A stretch of DNA of 64,000 bases from JAGPUQ01 sp947084925 (GCA_947084925.1 CAMTUJ010000023.1:1-64000), one strand, 5' to 3'; shown: positions 19,698 through 32,670, counted from the first letter of the stretch. Translations and numbers: made by a program. Notes: generated by a model not told the origin, from the sequence alone.

Positions 19698-20437
19698 GAT
19701 TCTCCAACCGCCAGCCTACAAATGGCCACGAATTCCTCCGCCTGCAACGAGGCGCCGCCCACCAGAACGCCATCCACGTCCGGCTGAGCAAACAATTCAG
19801 CAGCATTCGCCTTCGATACGCTGCCACCGTACAAAAGCCGGGTCTCGGCACCACCGGCGCCGAGCAGATCCCGAATGCGCACCTGTACCGCCTCGACCTG
19901 CGCGGGGCTTGCGGTGGCGCCGGCGCCAATTGCCCACACGGGCTCATAGGCGATTACCGACTTTCCCAGCGCTTCCCGGCCCGCCACTTCGGCAACCGCC
20001 TCCAGTTGCCGATGGAGCACCTGCCAGGTCGCGCCCGCGTTGCGCTCGGCCGCGTCTTCCCCGACACACAGCACCGGCGTGATGCCCGCTGCGAGCGCCC
20101 GCTCAAACTGTCTCGCGATCCGGTGGTCGGTCTCGCCGAACAGACGCCGCCGCTCGGAATGTCCCACCAGAACGTACCGGCATCCGACATCCGCCAGCAT
20201 CGAGCCCGCCACTTCGCCGGTGTAGGCCCCGCATTCGTACTCGCTCAGGCTCTGCGCGGCGAGGCGAATGCCGGTGCCGGAAACCCGGGCCGCTGCTTCG
20301 GTGAGATACACGAAGGGCGGGCAAACGGCGACTTCGACGGCAAGATCCGCAACCCCCGCAATACCGTCAAGCAACTGGCCCACGGAACGACGCGAGCCGT
20401 GCATTTTCCAGTTGCCTATGACGAGAGGTTTGCGCAT
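19682..20437 (-). CDS. tpiA: Triose-phosphate isomerase
   Basis: A 251-residue glycolytic enzyme interconverting dihydroxyacetone phosphate and glyceraldehyde 3-phosphate. The N-terminal GNWKMHGS holds the catalytic lysine. The catalytic histidine is in LVGHSERR (about residue 95), the glutamate in VIAYEPVWAIGAG (about residue 166), and LLYGGSVSKANA binds phosphate. It overlaps secG and follows glmM by 72 bases. Confidence 0.97.
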   Translation of the reverse strand: MRKPLVIGNWKMHGSRRSVGQLLDGIAGVADLAVEVAVCPPFVYLTEAAARVSGTGIRLAAQSLSEYECGAYTGEVAGSMLADVGCRYVLVGHSERRRLFGETDHRIARQFERALAAGITPVLCVGEDAAERNAGATWQVLHRQLEAVAEVAGREALGKSVIAYEPVWAIGAGATASPAQVEAVQVRIRDLLGAGGAETRLLYGGSVSKANAAELFAQPDVDGVLVGGASLQAEEFVAICRLAVGESWKPS

Positions 20438-20509
20438 AACTCAGGTCGAAAAAGGGCGCCAATAGTAGCCAAGTTAACTTCGACAAACAAGGAAAAGGCC
20501 AAAGGTCCG

Positions 20510-21856
20510 TCAACCCAGGCCGGCCGCTCCAGCGACCGCGGCGGCGACTTCTTCGGCCAGGCACTGCACCAGTGCGAAGTCTTCGCCCTCGACCATCACC
20601 CGGATCACCGGTTCGGTACCGGAGGGGCGCAACAACACGCGGCCCCTGCCGGCCAGCTTGCACTCCGCCGCGCTGACGGCGGCGAGCACGTCCGGCCCGG
20701 GGTGGAATACGGCGTCGCCGCCCACCGCCACGTTGATCATGGTTTGCGGCAGCTTGGCCATGTCAACGCAGAGCTCGTCAAGCGGCTGGTCTCTTTCAAT
20801 GATCGCTCGCAACACCTGGAGTGCTGCCACGAGACCGTCCCCCGTCGTGGTGAGATCGCGACAAACAATATGCCCTGAGCTTTCGCCGCCCAGGGTCCAT
20901 TCGCGCTCCCGCAACGCTTCGATCACATGTCGATCGCCGACAGCGGTGCGCAGAAATGGCACCCCGATGCGCGCGAGCGCAAGTTCGAGTCCATAGTTGC
21001 TCATCAAGGTCCCGGCGACACCACTGCAGCCGCCGTGGCGCTGACGGTGCGCGGCAATCACATAGAGGAGTTGGTCGCCATCCACAATGGCGCCGGTTCG
21101 ATCCACGAATACGACGCGATCGCCGTCGCCATCGAAAGCGATACCCAGATCCGCGTCGCGCGCCAATACCGCCTGCTGCAAGGCCGCCGGCGCGGTTGAT
21201 CCGCAGCCGCGGTTGATATTGCAACCGTCCGGCTCGACGCTCAGCGGATGAACAGCCGCGCCAAGCTCCCTGAATATGTCCGGCGCGACGTGGTAGGTGG
21301 CGCCGTGGGCGCAATCCACCACCAGTTTCAGGCCGTTGAGGCTGATGCTGGAAGGCAGCGTCCCCTTGCAGAATTCGATGTAACGGCCCGCCGCATCGCC
21401 GATCCGGCTGGCGCGCCCGAGCCGCTCCGACGTCACCGTGGTCACCGGCTCGCCCAGATGCCGCTCGATCTCGATTTCGATTTCATCAGGCAGTTTGCAG
21501 CCGTCGGCTCCGAAAAATTTGATGCCGTTGTCGTCGAACGGGTTGTGCGATGCGCTGATCACTATCCCTGCCGCTGCGCGAAAAGTCCGGGTCAGATACG
21601 CGATGGCGGGCGTCGGCATGGGGCCCAGCAAGCTCACATCGACACCTGCGGCGATAATTCCGGCCTGGAGCGCCGATTCGAACAGATAACCGGAAATGCG
21701 GGTGTCCTTGCCCACCAGAATCAGACGTCGCCCCTCGCTGCACTGGCCCAGGACCTTGCCGGCGGCCCAACCCAGGCGCAACACGAAATCGGCGGTGATG
21801 GGATACTGCCCCACACGGCCGCGAATGCCGTCGGTGCCGAAAAACCGTTTCGTCAT
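20510..21856 (-). CDS. glmM: Phosphoglucosamine mutase
   Basis: A 448-residue enzyme that converts glucosamine 6-phosphate to glucosamine 1-phosphate for UDP-GlcNAc, peptidoglycan and LPS. Visible motifs: RFFGTDGIRGRVG at the start, the phosphoserine loop GIVISASHNPFDDNGIK (about residue 100), metal site AFDGDGDRVVFVD, sugar loop GGESSGHI and C-terminal LLRPSGTEPVIRVM. It overlaps folP by 4 bases (ATGA). Confidence 0.97.
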   Translation of the reverse strand: MTKRFFGTDGIRGRVGQYPITADFVLRLGWAAGKVLGQCSEGRRLILVGKDTRISGYLFESALQAGIIAAGVDVSLLGPMPTPAIAYLTRTFRAAAGIVISASHNPFDDNGIKFFGADGCKLPDEIEIEIERHLGEPVTTVTSERLGRASRIGDAAGRYIEFCKGTLPSSISLNGLKLVVDCAHGATYHVAPDIFRELGAAVHPLSVEPDGCNINRGCGSTAPAALQQAVLARDADLGIAFDGDGDRVVFVDRTGAIVDGDQLLYVIAAHRQRHGGCSGVAGTLMSNYGLELALARIGVPFLRTAVGDRHVIEALREREWTLGGESSGHIVCRDLTTTGDGLVAALQVLRAIIERDQPLDELCVDMAKLPQTMINVAVGGDAVFHPGPDVLAAVSAAECKLAGRGRVLLRPSGTEPVIRVMVEGEDFALVQCLAEEVAAAVAGAAGLG

Positions 21857-22752
21857 TGGATCAACTCGTCAATTGGGCCGCGCGCGGTTGAACCGTGCTC
21901 GACGGCAGCCAGAATTTTCAGCGCATCTGCCGTGGCGGCAACATCGTGGACCCGCACCACGGCGGCGCCAAGACGCGCGGCCAGCAGTGCCAGGGCCACG
22001 CTGCCATGAACCCGGTGGCGGACCGGGCGACCGGTGATCTCTCCCACCATGCGTTTGCGCGAGAACCCCGCCACCACCGGCACTCCGGGCGGCGCGATGT
22101 CAGGCAACGCGCGCAGCAACGCCAGATTGTGTTCGAGGGTTTTGCCGAAACCGAAACCGGGATCGACCAGCAACAGCTCGGGTGCCATGCCGGCCGCAGC
22201 GCAGGCGGCTACCCGAGCGGCAAGAAAATCCCGCACTTCGGCGACCACATCGCCATAGTGGGGCGACGCCTGCATGGTCCCGGGGTCGCCCTGCATGTGC
22301 ATCAGACACACCGGCAATCCGGTCGCGGCCGCCGCCTCCACTGCACCGGGTCGCCGTAGCGCGCGCACGTCGTTGATCAGTGCCGCGCCAGCCGCTGCCG
22401 CTTCGCGCATGACCGCCGGCGAACTGGTGTCCACGGAAATCAGCACGTCGAAACGGGAGGTCAGCGCGGCTATCACGGGAATCACCCGGGCAAGCTCGAC
22501 GTCGTCGGAGACTGGCGCGGCGCCGGGCCGGGTGGATTCGCCGCCGACATCCAGCAGGTCGGCCCCTTCTGCCACCAGCATTGCCGCCCGGGCGACGACA
22601 CCATCCAGGTACGGTCCACGGCCTTCAGGGCACGTGTCACCGGCAAACAGGCCGTCGCCTGAAAAAGAATCCGGTGTCGCATTGAGGATGCCCATGATCA
22701 GCGGCATCGACGGGCGGCAACGCGCCAGCCAGGCTGGCCGGGACGGCGTCAC
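21853..22752 (-). CDS. folP: Dihydropteroate synthase
   Basis: A 299-residue folate-pathway enzyme joining p-aminobenzoate to dihydropterin pyrophosphate. Motifs: MGILNATPDSFSGDG, LLDVGGESTRPGA, SVDTSSPAVMR, LINDVRAL, DPGFGFGKTLEHN and GFSRKRMVGEITGR. The frame is open further upstream. GTG at 22752 is preferred because AAGGA lies about 9 bases before it; ATG at 22806, just after the ftsH stop, is possible. The start is uncertain; identity is not. Confidence 0.93.
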   Translation of the reverse strand: MTPSRPAWLARCRPSMPLIMGILNATPDSFSGDGLFAGDTCPEGRGPYLDGVVARAAMLVAEGADLLDVGGESTRPGAAPVSDDVELARVIPVIAALTSRFDVLISVDTSSPAVMREAAAAGAALINDVRALRRPGAVEAAAATGLPVCLMHMQGDPGTMQASPHYGDVVAEVRDFLAARVAACAAAGMAPELLLVDPGFGFGKTLEHNLALLRALPDIAPPGVPVVAGFSRKRMVGEITGRPVRHRVHGSVALALLAARLGAAVVRVHDVAATADALKILAAVEHGSTARGPIDELIQ

Positions 22753-22816
22753 GCTGCTTTCCTTGCGCGGCCGTTCCGGGCCGGATGCGGTGGTCCGCCT
22801 GACCATCGACTCTGCG

Positions 22817-24721
22817 TCAGCTACCTTCCACCGGACCGCCGATGGGCGCGGATACCGGCGCTGCGCGAACATCGCCCTTGGAACCGGGGCCGGGGTCGAA
22901 ATCGGCGTCGTGCCATTCCTTCGGGGCGCGCACCTTGCGCCGCGCCATCAGATCGCCAACCTGGTCGGCGTCCAGGGTTTCGTACTCCATGAGCGCAGCT
23001 TTCATGGCGTGCAGGATGTCGATGTTTTCTTCCAGCAAGCCTTTGGCGCGCGCGTAGCACTCGTCGATGATGCGCCGTACTTCTTCATCGATCCGCTGGG
23101 ACGTGGCGCCGGAAAAGTTGCGCGCTCCAGCAACCGGGCCCATGGTCTCTTCTTCGCCATAGAGAATCGGGCCGAGGTTCTCGGTCAGGCCCCATTTGGT
23201 GACCATGGCGCGCACCAGTTGACTGGCCCGCTCGATATCGTTGGAGGCACCGGTGGTCACGCCATCCATGCCGTGAATCAGTTCCTCGGCGATGCGCCCT
23301 CCGAACAGGCTGCACACCAGACCGAGCAGCTTGCGGCGACTCATGCTGTACTGATCTTCTTCCGGCAGGAACTGCGTCAAACCCAGCGCCCGGCCGCGCG
23401 GGATGATGGTGACTTTATGCACCGGGTCATGTTCGGGCATGAGTCGGCCGATGATGGCGTGGCCGGCCTCGTGATAGGCGGTGTTCGCCTTGTCTTCCTC
23501 GGACATCACCATGGAACGCCGTTCGGAGCCCATCATGATCTTGTCGCGGGCTTTCTCGAATTCCTCCATGGTCACCAGGCGCTTGTTGGAACGCGCCGCG
23601 AACAACGCCGCCTCGTTCACCAGATTGGCGAGATCGGCGCCGGAAAACCCCGGCGTGCCACGCGCCACGATGCTGAGATTCAGGCGTTCGTCGACCGGCA
23701 CCTTGCGCACGTGGACCTTGAGAATCTGCTCACGACCCCGGATGTCGGGCAATCCGACGAACACCTGGCGATCGAAGCGGCCGGGACGGAGCAGTGCCTT
23801 GTCCAGTACATCGGGGCGGTTGGACGCGGCGATCACGATGACGCCCTCGTTGCCCTCGAAGCCATCCATTTCCACCAGCAGCTGGTTCAGCGTCTGCTCA
23901 CGCTCGTCGTTGCCGCCGCCCCAGCCACCGCCACGGGTGCGACCGACGGCATCGATTTCGTCGATGAAAATGATGCAGGGCGCCTGTTTTTTGGCTTGAT
24001 CGAACATGTCCCGCACCCGCGAGGCACCGACACCCACGAACATTTCGACGAAATCGGAACCGGAGATCGAGAAAAACGGCACCCGCGCTTCGCCGGCAAT
24101 CGCCCGCGCCAGCAGCGTCTTGCCGGTGCCAGGCGGTCCGGACATGAGCACGCCCCGGGGAATCCGGCCACCGAGCGTCTGAAACTTGCTGGGGTCGCGC
24201 AAAAATTCGACCAGCTCGCGGACGTCTTCCTTGGCTTCATCGACACCGGCGACGTCGGCGAAGGTGGTCTTGATCTGGTCTTCGCTGAGCAGCCGCGCCT
24301 TGGATTTCCCGAACGCCATGGGCCCCGCGCGCCCGCCGCCCATGCCGCCCTGCATCTGGCGCATGAAGAACATGAAAATGCCGACGATCAGCAAAATCGG
24401 GAACGCGGCCAGGAACAGTTGCTGCCAGAAGCTGGCCTTGTCGGGCTCGCGCCCCTCGACGTTGACGCTGTGATTGAGCAGGTCGCCCATCAGACCGCTG
24501 TCATAGACGTCGGGGCGAACCGTCCGGAAGCGGGCACCGCTTTGGCGCTCACCTTCGATCACCAGACCGTCGACGACGACCGACCGCACCTGCCCCGCCT
24601 GCACTTCATCGACAAAATTGGTGTAGGTGATGGTCTCGGGTACCGCCCCGCCCTTGAAGTTCTGAAAAATCGACAACAGGACGGCGGCAATGATCAGCCA
24701 CAAAATCAGGTTCTTTGCCAT
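22817..24721 (-). CDS. ftsH: ATP-dependent zinc metalloprotease FtsH
   Basis: A 634-residue inner-membrane AAA protease that degrades misfolded membrane proteins and regulators. Two membrane helices (about residues 5-20 and 98-118) flank a periplasmic domain. Walker A GPPGTGKTLLARA (about residue 195), Walker B IIFIDEIDAVGR and the zinc site HEAGH (about residue 415) are present. The start is MAKNLILW at 24721; the frame extends to 24778 but that part is not family-like. It lies between rlmE and folP as in E. coli. Confidence 0.97.
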   Translation of the reverse strand: MAKNLILWLIIAAVLLSIFQNFKGGAVPETITYTNFVDEVQAGQVRSVVVDGLVIEGERQSGARFRTVRPDVYDSGLMGDLLNHSVNVEGREPDKASFWQQLFLAAFPILLIVGIFMFFMRQMQGGMGGGRAGPMAFGKSKARLLSEDQIKTTFADVAGVDEAKEDVRELVEFLRDPSKFQTLGGRIPRGVLMSGPPGTGKTLLARAIAGEARVPFFSISGSDFVEMFVGVGASRVRDMFDQAKKQAPCIIFIDEIDAVGRTRGGGWGGGNDEREQTLNQLLVEMDGFEGNEGVIVIAASNRPDVLDKALLRPGRFDRQVFVGLPDIRGREQILKVHVRKVPVDERLNLSIVARGTPGFSGADLANLVNEAALFAARSNKRLVTMEEFEKARDKIMMGSERRSMVMSEEDKANTAYHEAGHAIIGRLMPEHDPVHKVTIIPRGRALGLTQFLPEEDQYSMSRRKLLGLVCSLFGGRIAEELIHGMDGVTTGASNDIERASQLVRAMVTKWGLTENLGPILYGEEETMGPVAGARNFSGATSQRIDEEVRRIIDECYARAKGLLEENIDILHAMKAALMEYETLDADQVGDLMARRKVRAPKEWHDADFDPGPGSKGDVRAAPVSAPIGGPVEGS

Positions 24722-24808
24722 CTCGCTCAACGGATTATCCTCGTGGCGGCCCGGGGCCACCTGGATGGGCGACAGCATCTGTCATGGAAAACGATTATAG
24801 CCACTATG

Positions 24809-25450
24809 CTACTCCGACGGTGTGGTCGCGCGGTGCCCGCTCGCCACCCAGTAGACCTCACGGGACTCCTGCCGCGACGCATCCGGTTTGCGGACCAGAA
24901 CCCGCGTGAACTGCTTGCGCGCCGCCCCCAGCAGCTGATCGGAGCCTTCACCCTGAAACACCTTGGCCACGAAAACCCCTCCGGGTTTCAATACGCGGGC
25001 AGCAAATTCGAGCGCCAACTCGACCAGATAGATGGATCTGGGTTGATCCACACCCCGCATACCACTCATGTTGGGGGCCATATCGGAGATTACAACGTCC
25101 ACCCGTGCATCGCCGAGCGCATCCAGCAATACCGACAGCGCTTCGGTTTCGGTGAAATCGCCCTGCAGAAACGTCACTCCCGGAATGTCTGCCATCGGAA
25201 GAAGATCACAGGCAAACAGCCGGCCACCCGGGGCAATTTTCCGGACCGCCACCTGTGACCAGCCGCCCGGTGCCGCGCCCAGATCGACCACGGTCTGCCC
25301 GGGGCGAAACAGGCGATACGCCCGATCCAGTTCCAGCAGCTTGTAACTGGCACGGGAGCGATAACCCTCGCGGCGCGACGCCTGCACATAGGGGTCGCGC
25401 TCGTGCTGGCGCAACCAGCGCCGGCTACTGCTGTTCTTCGATTTCGCCAT
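24809..25450 (-). CDS. rlmE: 23S rRNA (uridine-2'-O) methyltransferase RlmE
   Basis: A 213-residue FtsJ/RrmJ enzyme that methylates U2552 of 23S rRNA. SAM-binding VVDLGAAPGGWSQVAV (about residue 57), DVVISDMAPNMSG and the lysine in FVAKVFQGEG match the K-D-K-E catalytic set. The N-terminal SSRRWLRQHERDPYVQ is family-typical. It is divergent from yhbY and upstream of ftsH, the standard arrangement. Confidence 0.96.
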   Translation of the reverse strand: MAKSKNSSSRRWLRQHERDPYVQASRREGYRSRASYKLLELDRAYRLFRPGQTVVDLGAAPGGWSQVAVRKIAPGGRLFACDLLPMADIPGVTFLQGDFTETEALSVLLDALGDARVDVVISDMAPNMSGMRGVDQPRSIYLVELALEFAARVLKPGGVFVAKVFQGEGSDQLLGAARKQFTRVLVRKPDASRQESREVYWVASGHRATTPSE

Positions 25451-25493
25451 GATCGCGTCTGCTACAATCGCCGCCCCCCACGGAGCGTACTAC

Positions 25494-25805
25494 ATGAGCC
25501 TCGACAGCGACGGCAAAAAGCATCTGCGCCGCATCGGCCACGGGCTGACGCCAGCCGTGACCGTGGCCAGCAAGGGGTTCACCGCTCCGGTCCAGGCGGA
25601 AATCGAGCGCGCACTTACCGATCACGAGTTGATCAAGGTCCGGCTATCCGTAGCGGAACGCGACCGGCGCCGCGAATTGATCGCTGCCATCACGACCGCC
25701 ACCCGCGCGGAACTGGTACAGGCGGTGGGTCGGGTCATCCTGCTGTTTCGCAAGGCCGACCAGCCCGACCCCCGCCTCTCCAACCTGCTGCGTCACGGCG
25801 GCTAG
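25494..25805 (+). CDS. yhbY: YhbY-family RNA-binding protein (CRM domain)
   Basis: A 103-residue CRM-domain protein that associates with pre-50S particles. The core LRRIGHGLTPAVTVASKGFT and ALTDHELIKVRLSV match YhbY. ATG at 25494 is preceded by GGAG; the open frame begins earlier at 25449 but that part is not conserved. A TACAAT -10-like element lies at 25463-25468. It is divergent from rlmE. Confidence 0.93.
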   Translation: MSLDSDGKKHLRRIGHGLTPAVTVASKGFTAPVQAEIERALTDHELIKVRLSVAERDRRRELIAAITTATRAELVQAVGRVILLFRKADQPDPRLSNLLRHGG

Positions 25806-25845
25806 GCCCGGTCCCGGACCGGGCATCGCAACGGCCGGAAAACCT

Positions 25846-26649
25846 TCAACCGGCCTTGGCCGAGGGGAATTTCGCCGGGCGTTTTTCTTTCACGGCGGCC
25901 ACGCCTTCGGCGGCATCGGGACTCAGAAAACACTGCATCTCCATACGCAGCGAGTTCTCGAAGATGGGCGCCGCCTGCTTGATCCAGCCGTTCAGGGTGG
26001 TCTTGGTGCCGCGGATCGCCTGTTGGGCCCCGGACGCAAGCTGGTCCGCCACCGCCAGGGCGCGCGACAGCACCTGCTCCTGGGGACAGCACAGGCTCAC
26101 CAGACCGATGCGCTCGGCTTCCTTGCCGTCGATGAACTCGGCGGTCATCAGGTAGTACTTGGCTTTCGCCATGCCGCACAGGATCGGCCACACGATGGCG
26201 GCATGGTCGCCGGCACCGACGCCGAGCTTGACGTGGCCGTCGGTGATTTTCGCGGTCTCGGACATGATGCTGATGTCCGCCATGATGGCGACCGCCAGCC
26301 CGGCACCCACGGCAACCCCGTTGATGGCGGAAATGATGGGCTTTTCCAGCTCCAGCATGCGGTAGACGATATCGGCTGCCTCTTTCTGGATGCGCTGCAC
26401 GGCGTCGGCCTTGCCCACCACGCCCTCGATCCAGGTCAGGTCGCCGCCGGCGGAAAACGCCTTGCCGGCGCCGGTGACGACCACGACATTGGTGTCGTCA
26501 TCGCGGGCAACGGTGTCCCACACCTGGGTAAGCTCCCAGTGCAGGCGGCCGTTGGTCGCATTCATGACTTCGGGGCGGTTGATGGTTATCAGCAACACGC
26601 CCTTGGGTTTGTGCTCGAACAGCAGGTGCTGGTAATCGGCGTAGTTCAT
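25846..26649 (-). CDS. Enoyl-CoA hydratase/isomerase family protein
   Basis: A 267-residue crotonase-fold protein. The oxyanion-hole segments VVVTGAGKAFSAGGDL (about residue 60) and AINGVAVGAGLAVAIM (about residue 105) are intact, and HVKLGVGAGDHAAIVWP is typical of a subgroup not clearly equal to classical FadB-type hydratases. It likely acts on an acyl-CoA in beta-oxidation or related catabolism. The start at 26649 (MNYADYQHLL) fits the family; the longer upstream frame is a shadow of the next gene. With the CMD-family gene it interrupts the greA-yhbY order found in Pseudomonas. Confidence 0.88.
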   Translation of the reverse strand: MNYADYQHLLFEHKPKGVLLITINRPEVMNATNGRLHWELTQVWDTVARDDDTNVVVVTGAGKAFSAGGDLTWIEGVVGKADAVQRIQKEAADIVYRMLELEKPIISAINGVAVGAGLAVAIMADISIMSETAKITDGHVKLGVGAGDHAAIVWPILCGMAKAKYYLMTAEFIDGKEAERIGLVSLCCPQEQVLSRALAVADQLASGAQQAIRGTKTTLNGWIKQAAPIFENSLRMEMQCFLSPDAAEGVAAVKEKRPAKFPSAKAG

Positions 26650-26705
26650 GGTGACTCCGGCTTGTGGATGAAAGAGTGAGGGTGGCGGTTCCTGCTCCGC
26701 GACCG

Positions 26706-27269
26706 CTATTTGCAGAGCTGCGGGTCCAGCGTCATGCCTTCGTCGAGCTGCACGCCGCAGGTGTTGAGCGCCATGGAAACCAGATTGTACTGGCCCACGG
26801 TGAACACGATATCCATCAGTTGCTCGGTGGAATAGAACTCGGCGAGACCCTTCCAGGTCGCGTCGGTGATGAAGGCATCCGCATCGAGCTCGTCGGTCGC
26901 GCGCAGCAACAGGCTCTCCGCGCGGGTCCAGCCGGGCGCGTCGGCGCCTTGCTTGATGCGCTCGATCTCGGCCGCATCGAGATCGCATTCGAGTCCGATC
27001 AGCACATGCTGCCCCCATTCGTAACCGGATTTGCACAACCAGCCGATGCGCAGGATCAGGATCTCGCGATCACGCAGGCTGAGGCTGGACTTGCCCATGA
27101 TGTGATTGGCGAACACCAGCCAGCGCTTGGCGAGCTTGGGGTGGTTGGCCAGGGTTTTGAAAATATTGAGTACGCGGCCGTTGACGCGCAGGTCGCCGAT
27201 CACCGAACGCTGTTCCTCGGTCCAGCTTTCGGGCGGCACCGGCGCTACGCGGGGAGTTTTCATTCGCAT
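26706..27269 (-). CDS. Carboxymuconolactone decarboxylase family protein
   Basis: A 187-residue helical protein of the CMD/AhpD superfamily. The conserved segment WLCKSGYEWGQHVLIGLE carries the Cys/Glu/His set of the family. Members are decarboxylases or thiol-dependent peroxidase partners; the exact reaction is unknown here. ATG at 27269 is chosen because GAGAGGA lies about 7 bases upstream; an ATG at 27290 is also in frame. The enoyl-CoA hydratase follows 56 bases downstream, so the two are probably co-transcribed. Confidence 0.85.
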   Translation of the reverse strand: MRMKTPRVAPVPPESWTEEQRSVIGDLRVNGRVLNIFKTLANHPKLAKRWLVFANHIMGKSSLSLRDREILILRIGWLCKSGYEWGQHVLIGLECDLDAAEIERIKQGADAPGWTRAESLLLRATDELDADAFITDATWKGLAEFYSTEQLMDIVFTVGQYNLVSMALNTCGVQLDEGMTLDPQLCK

Positions 27270-27386
27270 GTGCGGATCCTCTCGGGACATTGGTTTTTTT
27301 GTGTGAGGTGGTCGCGCGCCACCTTATAACCGCGCCACCTTATAACAATGCTGTGCTCCGGGGCAGCACGTCGGACACCGTCCCGC

Positions 27387-27859
27387 TCAAACGTACGCCA
27401 CCTGATCGATCTCGTAGCTCACTGTACCCGAGGGCGTCTGTACCGCGACCTCGTCACCCACCCGCTTGCCGATCAGGGCGCGCGCGATCGGCGACTGGTA
27501 GGAAATCCGGCCGGCTTTCACATCGGCCTCGTCGTCGCCGACGATGCGGTAGACCCGGGTTTCGTCGCTGTCCAGGTTGATCACCGTTACGGTCGCACCA
27601 AAAATCACCTTGTCGTCCGGCGGCAAGCGGGTGATATCGATGATCTGGGCGCGGCTGAGCTTGCTCTCGATTTCCTGAATCCGCCCTTCGGCGAAACTTT
27701 GCTGTTCCCGCGCGGCATGGTATTCGGCGTTTTCCTTCAAGTCGCCGTGGGCGCGTGCCTCCGCGATCGCCCGCACGATGCGCGGCCGTTCGACCCGCTT
27801 CAGATGCTCCAGCTCGGCGCGCAACTTCTCGGCGCCGGCTTCGGTCATCGGCACCCTGC

Positions 27860-27863
<4 letters not shown>
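27387..27863 (-). CDS. greA: Transcription elongation factor GreA
   Basis: A 158-residue factor, the same length as E. coli GreA, that rescues backtracked RNA polymerase by stimulating transcript cleavage. The coiled-coil tip AHGDLKENAEYHAAREQQ contains the acidic catalytic pair, and FGATVTVINLDSDE and SPIARALIGK are conserved. The start is GTG at 27863, which overlaps the carB stop by 4 bases (GTGA). Longer frames upstream lie within carB. Confidence 0.95.
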
Positions 27864-31081
<3,218 letters not shown>

Positions 31082-31105
31082 GAGTGTCTCGGTCGGGTGC
31101 CCCGG

Positions 31106-32254
31106 CTAGGCGGATCGTTGCTGCGCCATGAGGTCGATAAAGTGATCAAACAGGGTCGCCACGTCGTTGGGGCCGGGGCTCGCCTCGGGGTGACCCTGAA
31201 AGCTGAATGCCGGGCAGTCGGTGCGCCGCATCCCCTGCAGGGTGCCGTCGAACAGCGACCGGTGGGTGGCGCGCAGATTGCCCGGCAGACTCGCCTCGTC
31301 CACCGCAAAGCCGTGGTTCTGGCTGCTGATCATCACGCGCCCGCTGGCCAGATCCTGCACCGGATGATTGGCGCCGTGGTGGCCGAACTTCATCTTGAGG
31401 GTACGCGCGCCGGAGGCGAGCGCCAGCAACTGATGGCCGAGACAGATGCCGAACACCGGGATTCCGGCGTCGAGAATTGCCCGGATCGCGGCGATCGCAT
31501 AGTCGCAGGGCTCGGGATCGCCGGGACCGTTGGACAGGAACACGCCATCGGGCCGCAACGCCAGCACGGCGGCGGCGGGCGTTTGCGCCGGCACCACGGT
31601 GAGCGCGCAGCCACGCTCGGCGAGCAGCCGCAGAATGTTGTGCTTGATGCCGAAATCGTACGCCACCACCCGGTAAGTGCGGGGGGTTGTCAGCGCGTGA
31701 TGGCCGGAGCCCAGCCGCCAGGCGCCGGAGCGCCATTCATAGGGCTCGGTCACCGAGACTTCGCGGGCGAGATCCAGGCCCTGCAAGCCCCCGAACGCGC
31801 GGGCGGCGGCGAGCGCCGTATCGGCATCCACCGTGCCGGCCATCAGGCAGCCATTCTGGGCGCCGTGCTCGCGCAGGTGACGGGTCAGCCGCCGGGTGTC
31901 GATGTCCGCGATGCCGACCACGCCATGGCGGCGCAGGTAATCATCCAGATTCGCCTCGCTGCGAAAATTGCTGGCGAGCAGGGGCAGATCGCGGATCACC
32001 AGACCGGCGGCCCAGATCGCCCGGGATTCTTCATCCTCGGCATTGACACCGACATTGCCGATATGGGGATAGGTCAGGGTGACGATCTGGCGGGCGTAGG
32101 AGGGATCGGTGAGGATCTCCTGATAACCCGTCATTGCCGTGTTGAATACCACTTCGCCGCTCGCCAGACCCTCGGCTCCGATGGCGGTACCGAGGAATTC
32201 GGTGCCGTCGGCGAGAACCAGAAGCGCGGGTGGACGACGGGGCTGTGTAGTCAA
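31106..32254 (-). CDS. carA: Carbamoyl-phosphate synthase small subunit (glutaminase)
   Basis: A 382-residue class I glutamine amidotransferase that hands ammonia to CarB. The N-terminal CPSase domain has MTGYQEILTDPSYARQIVTLTYPHIGN. The glutaminase cysteine is in VFGICLGHQLLALA (about residue 265), and the catalytic His-x-Glu in FQGHPEASPGP. The start codon is TTG at 32254, with GGAG about 6 bases upstream; E. coli carA also uses TTG. Confidence 0.97.
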   Translation of the reverse strand: MTTQPRRPPALLVLADGTEFLGTAIGAEGLASGEVVFNTAMTGYQEILTDPSYARQIVTLTYPHIGNVGVNAEDEESRAIWAAGLVIRDLPLLASNFRSEANLDDYLRRHGVVGIADIDTRRLTRHLREHGAQNGCLMAGTVDADTALAAARAFGGLQGLDLAREVSVTEPYEWRSGAWRLGSGHHALTTPRTYRVVAYDFGIKHNILRLLAERGCALTVVPAQTPAAAVLALRPDGVFLSNGPGDPEPCDYAIAAIRAILDAGIPVFGICLGHQLLALASGARTLKMKFGHHGANHPVQDLASGRVMISSQNHGFAVDEASLPGNLRATHRSLFDGTLQGMRRTDCPAFSFQGHPEASPGPNDVATLFDHFIDLMAQQRSA

Positions 32255-32670
32255 GCGCTTCTCCGGTTGCCAAAACTAAAAACGGTACGCCATGGCCGCG
32301 ACACAACCGCTGTCGACGGTAACTCATTCAACGGCAATACTTTCGACTGCAACGCCTCCGACTGCAACGCCTCGGGGCGTCAAATTCGGGCTGCAAAAAA
32401 GCGAGATGAAGGCGGGCTTCATCTCGCTCATTTGGCTCCCGTTTACGGCTGCCGGTGGGGTTCTCCGATCAGCGAAAAATTCGCGCAAATTCTAGGCCAA
32501 GACCCTCGCGGAGTCCAGCGCAATCACCCGCCTTCAGGCCACGCGCCGTGATTTCAGTCAGAAAGGGCGTGAGTCGCGCGGCCACGCCGCCGAGGTCGCG
32601 CCGGCACCGAACCCGGGCCTCGCCGCCAGGTTGCAATCCGTGGTTTTCAGCTCCGGCGGTTCCGCGCCAT
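32255..32670. other. carA upstream region with dapB terminator and a short tandem repeat
   Basis: A 416-base region with no supported gene. It holds the carA ribosome-binding site, two adjacent copies of CGACTGCAACGCCTC (32345-32374), and the dapB terminator at 32395-32428. Between the terminator and dapB I see nothing recognisable. The carA promoter must lie here, but I could not place it. Confidence 0.5.
32395..32428 (-). terminator. Rho-independent terminator of dapB
   Basis: A perfect 12-bp stem (AGCGAGATGAAG 32400-32411, loop GCGGG, CTTCATCTCGCT 32417-32428) is followed on the minus strand by six T residues (32395-32400). It lies about 240 bases after the dapB stop. Confidence 0.88.

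Noticed and set aside
22274..25258. Long plus-strand open frame opposite folP, ftsH and rlmE
   Set aside because: It is the antisense of highly conserved genes in GC-rich DNA and reads His/Gly/Asp-rich low-complexity protein without domains.
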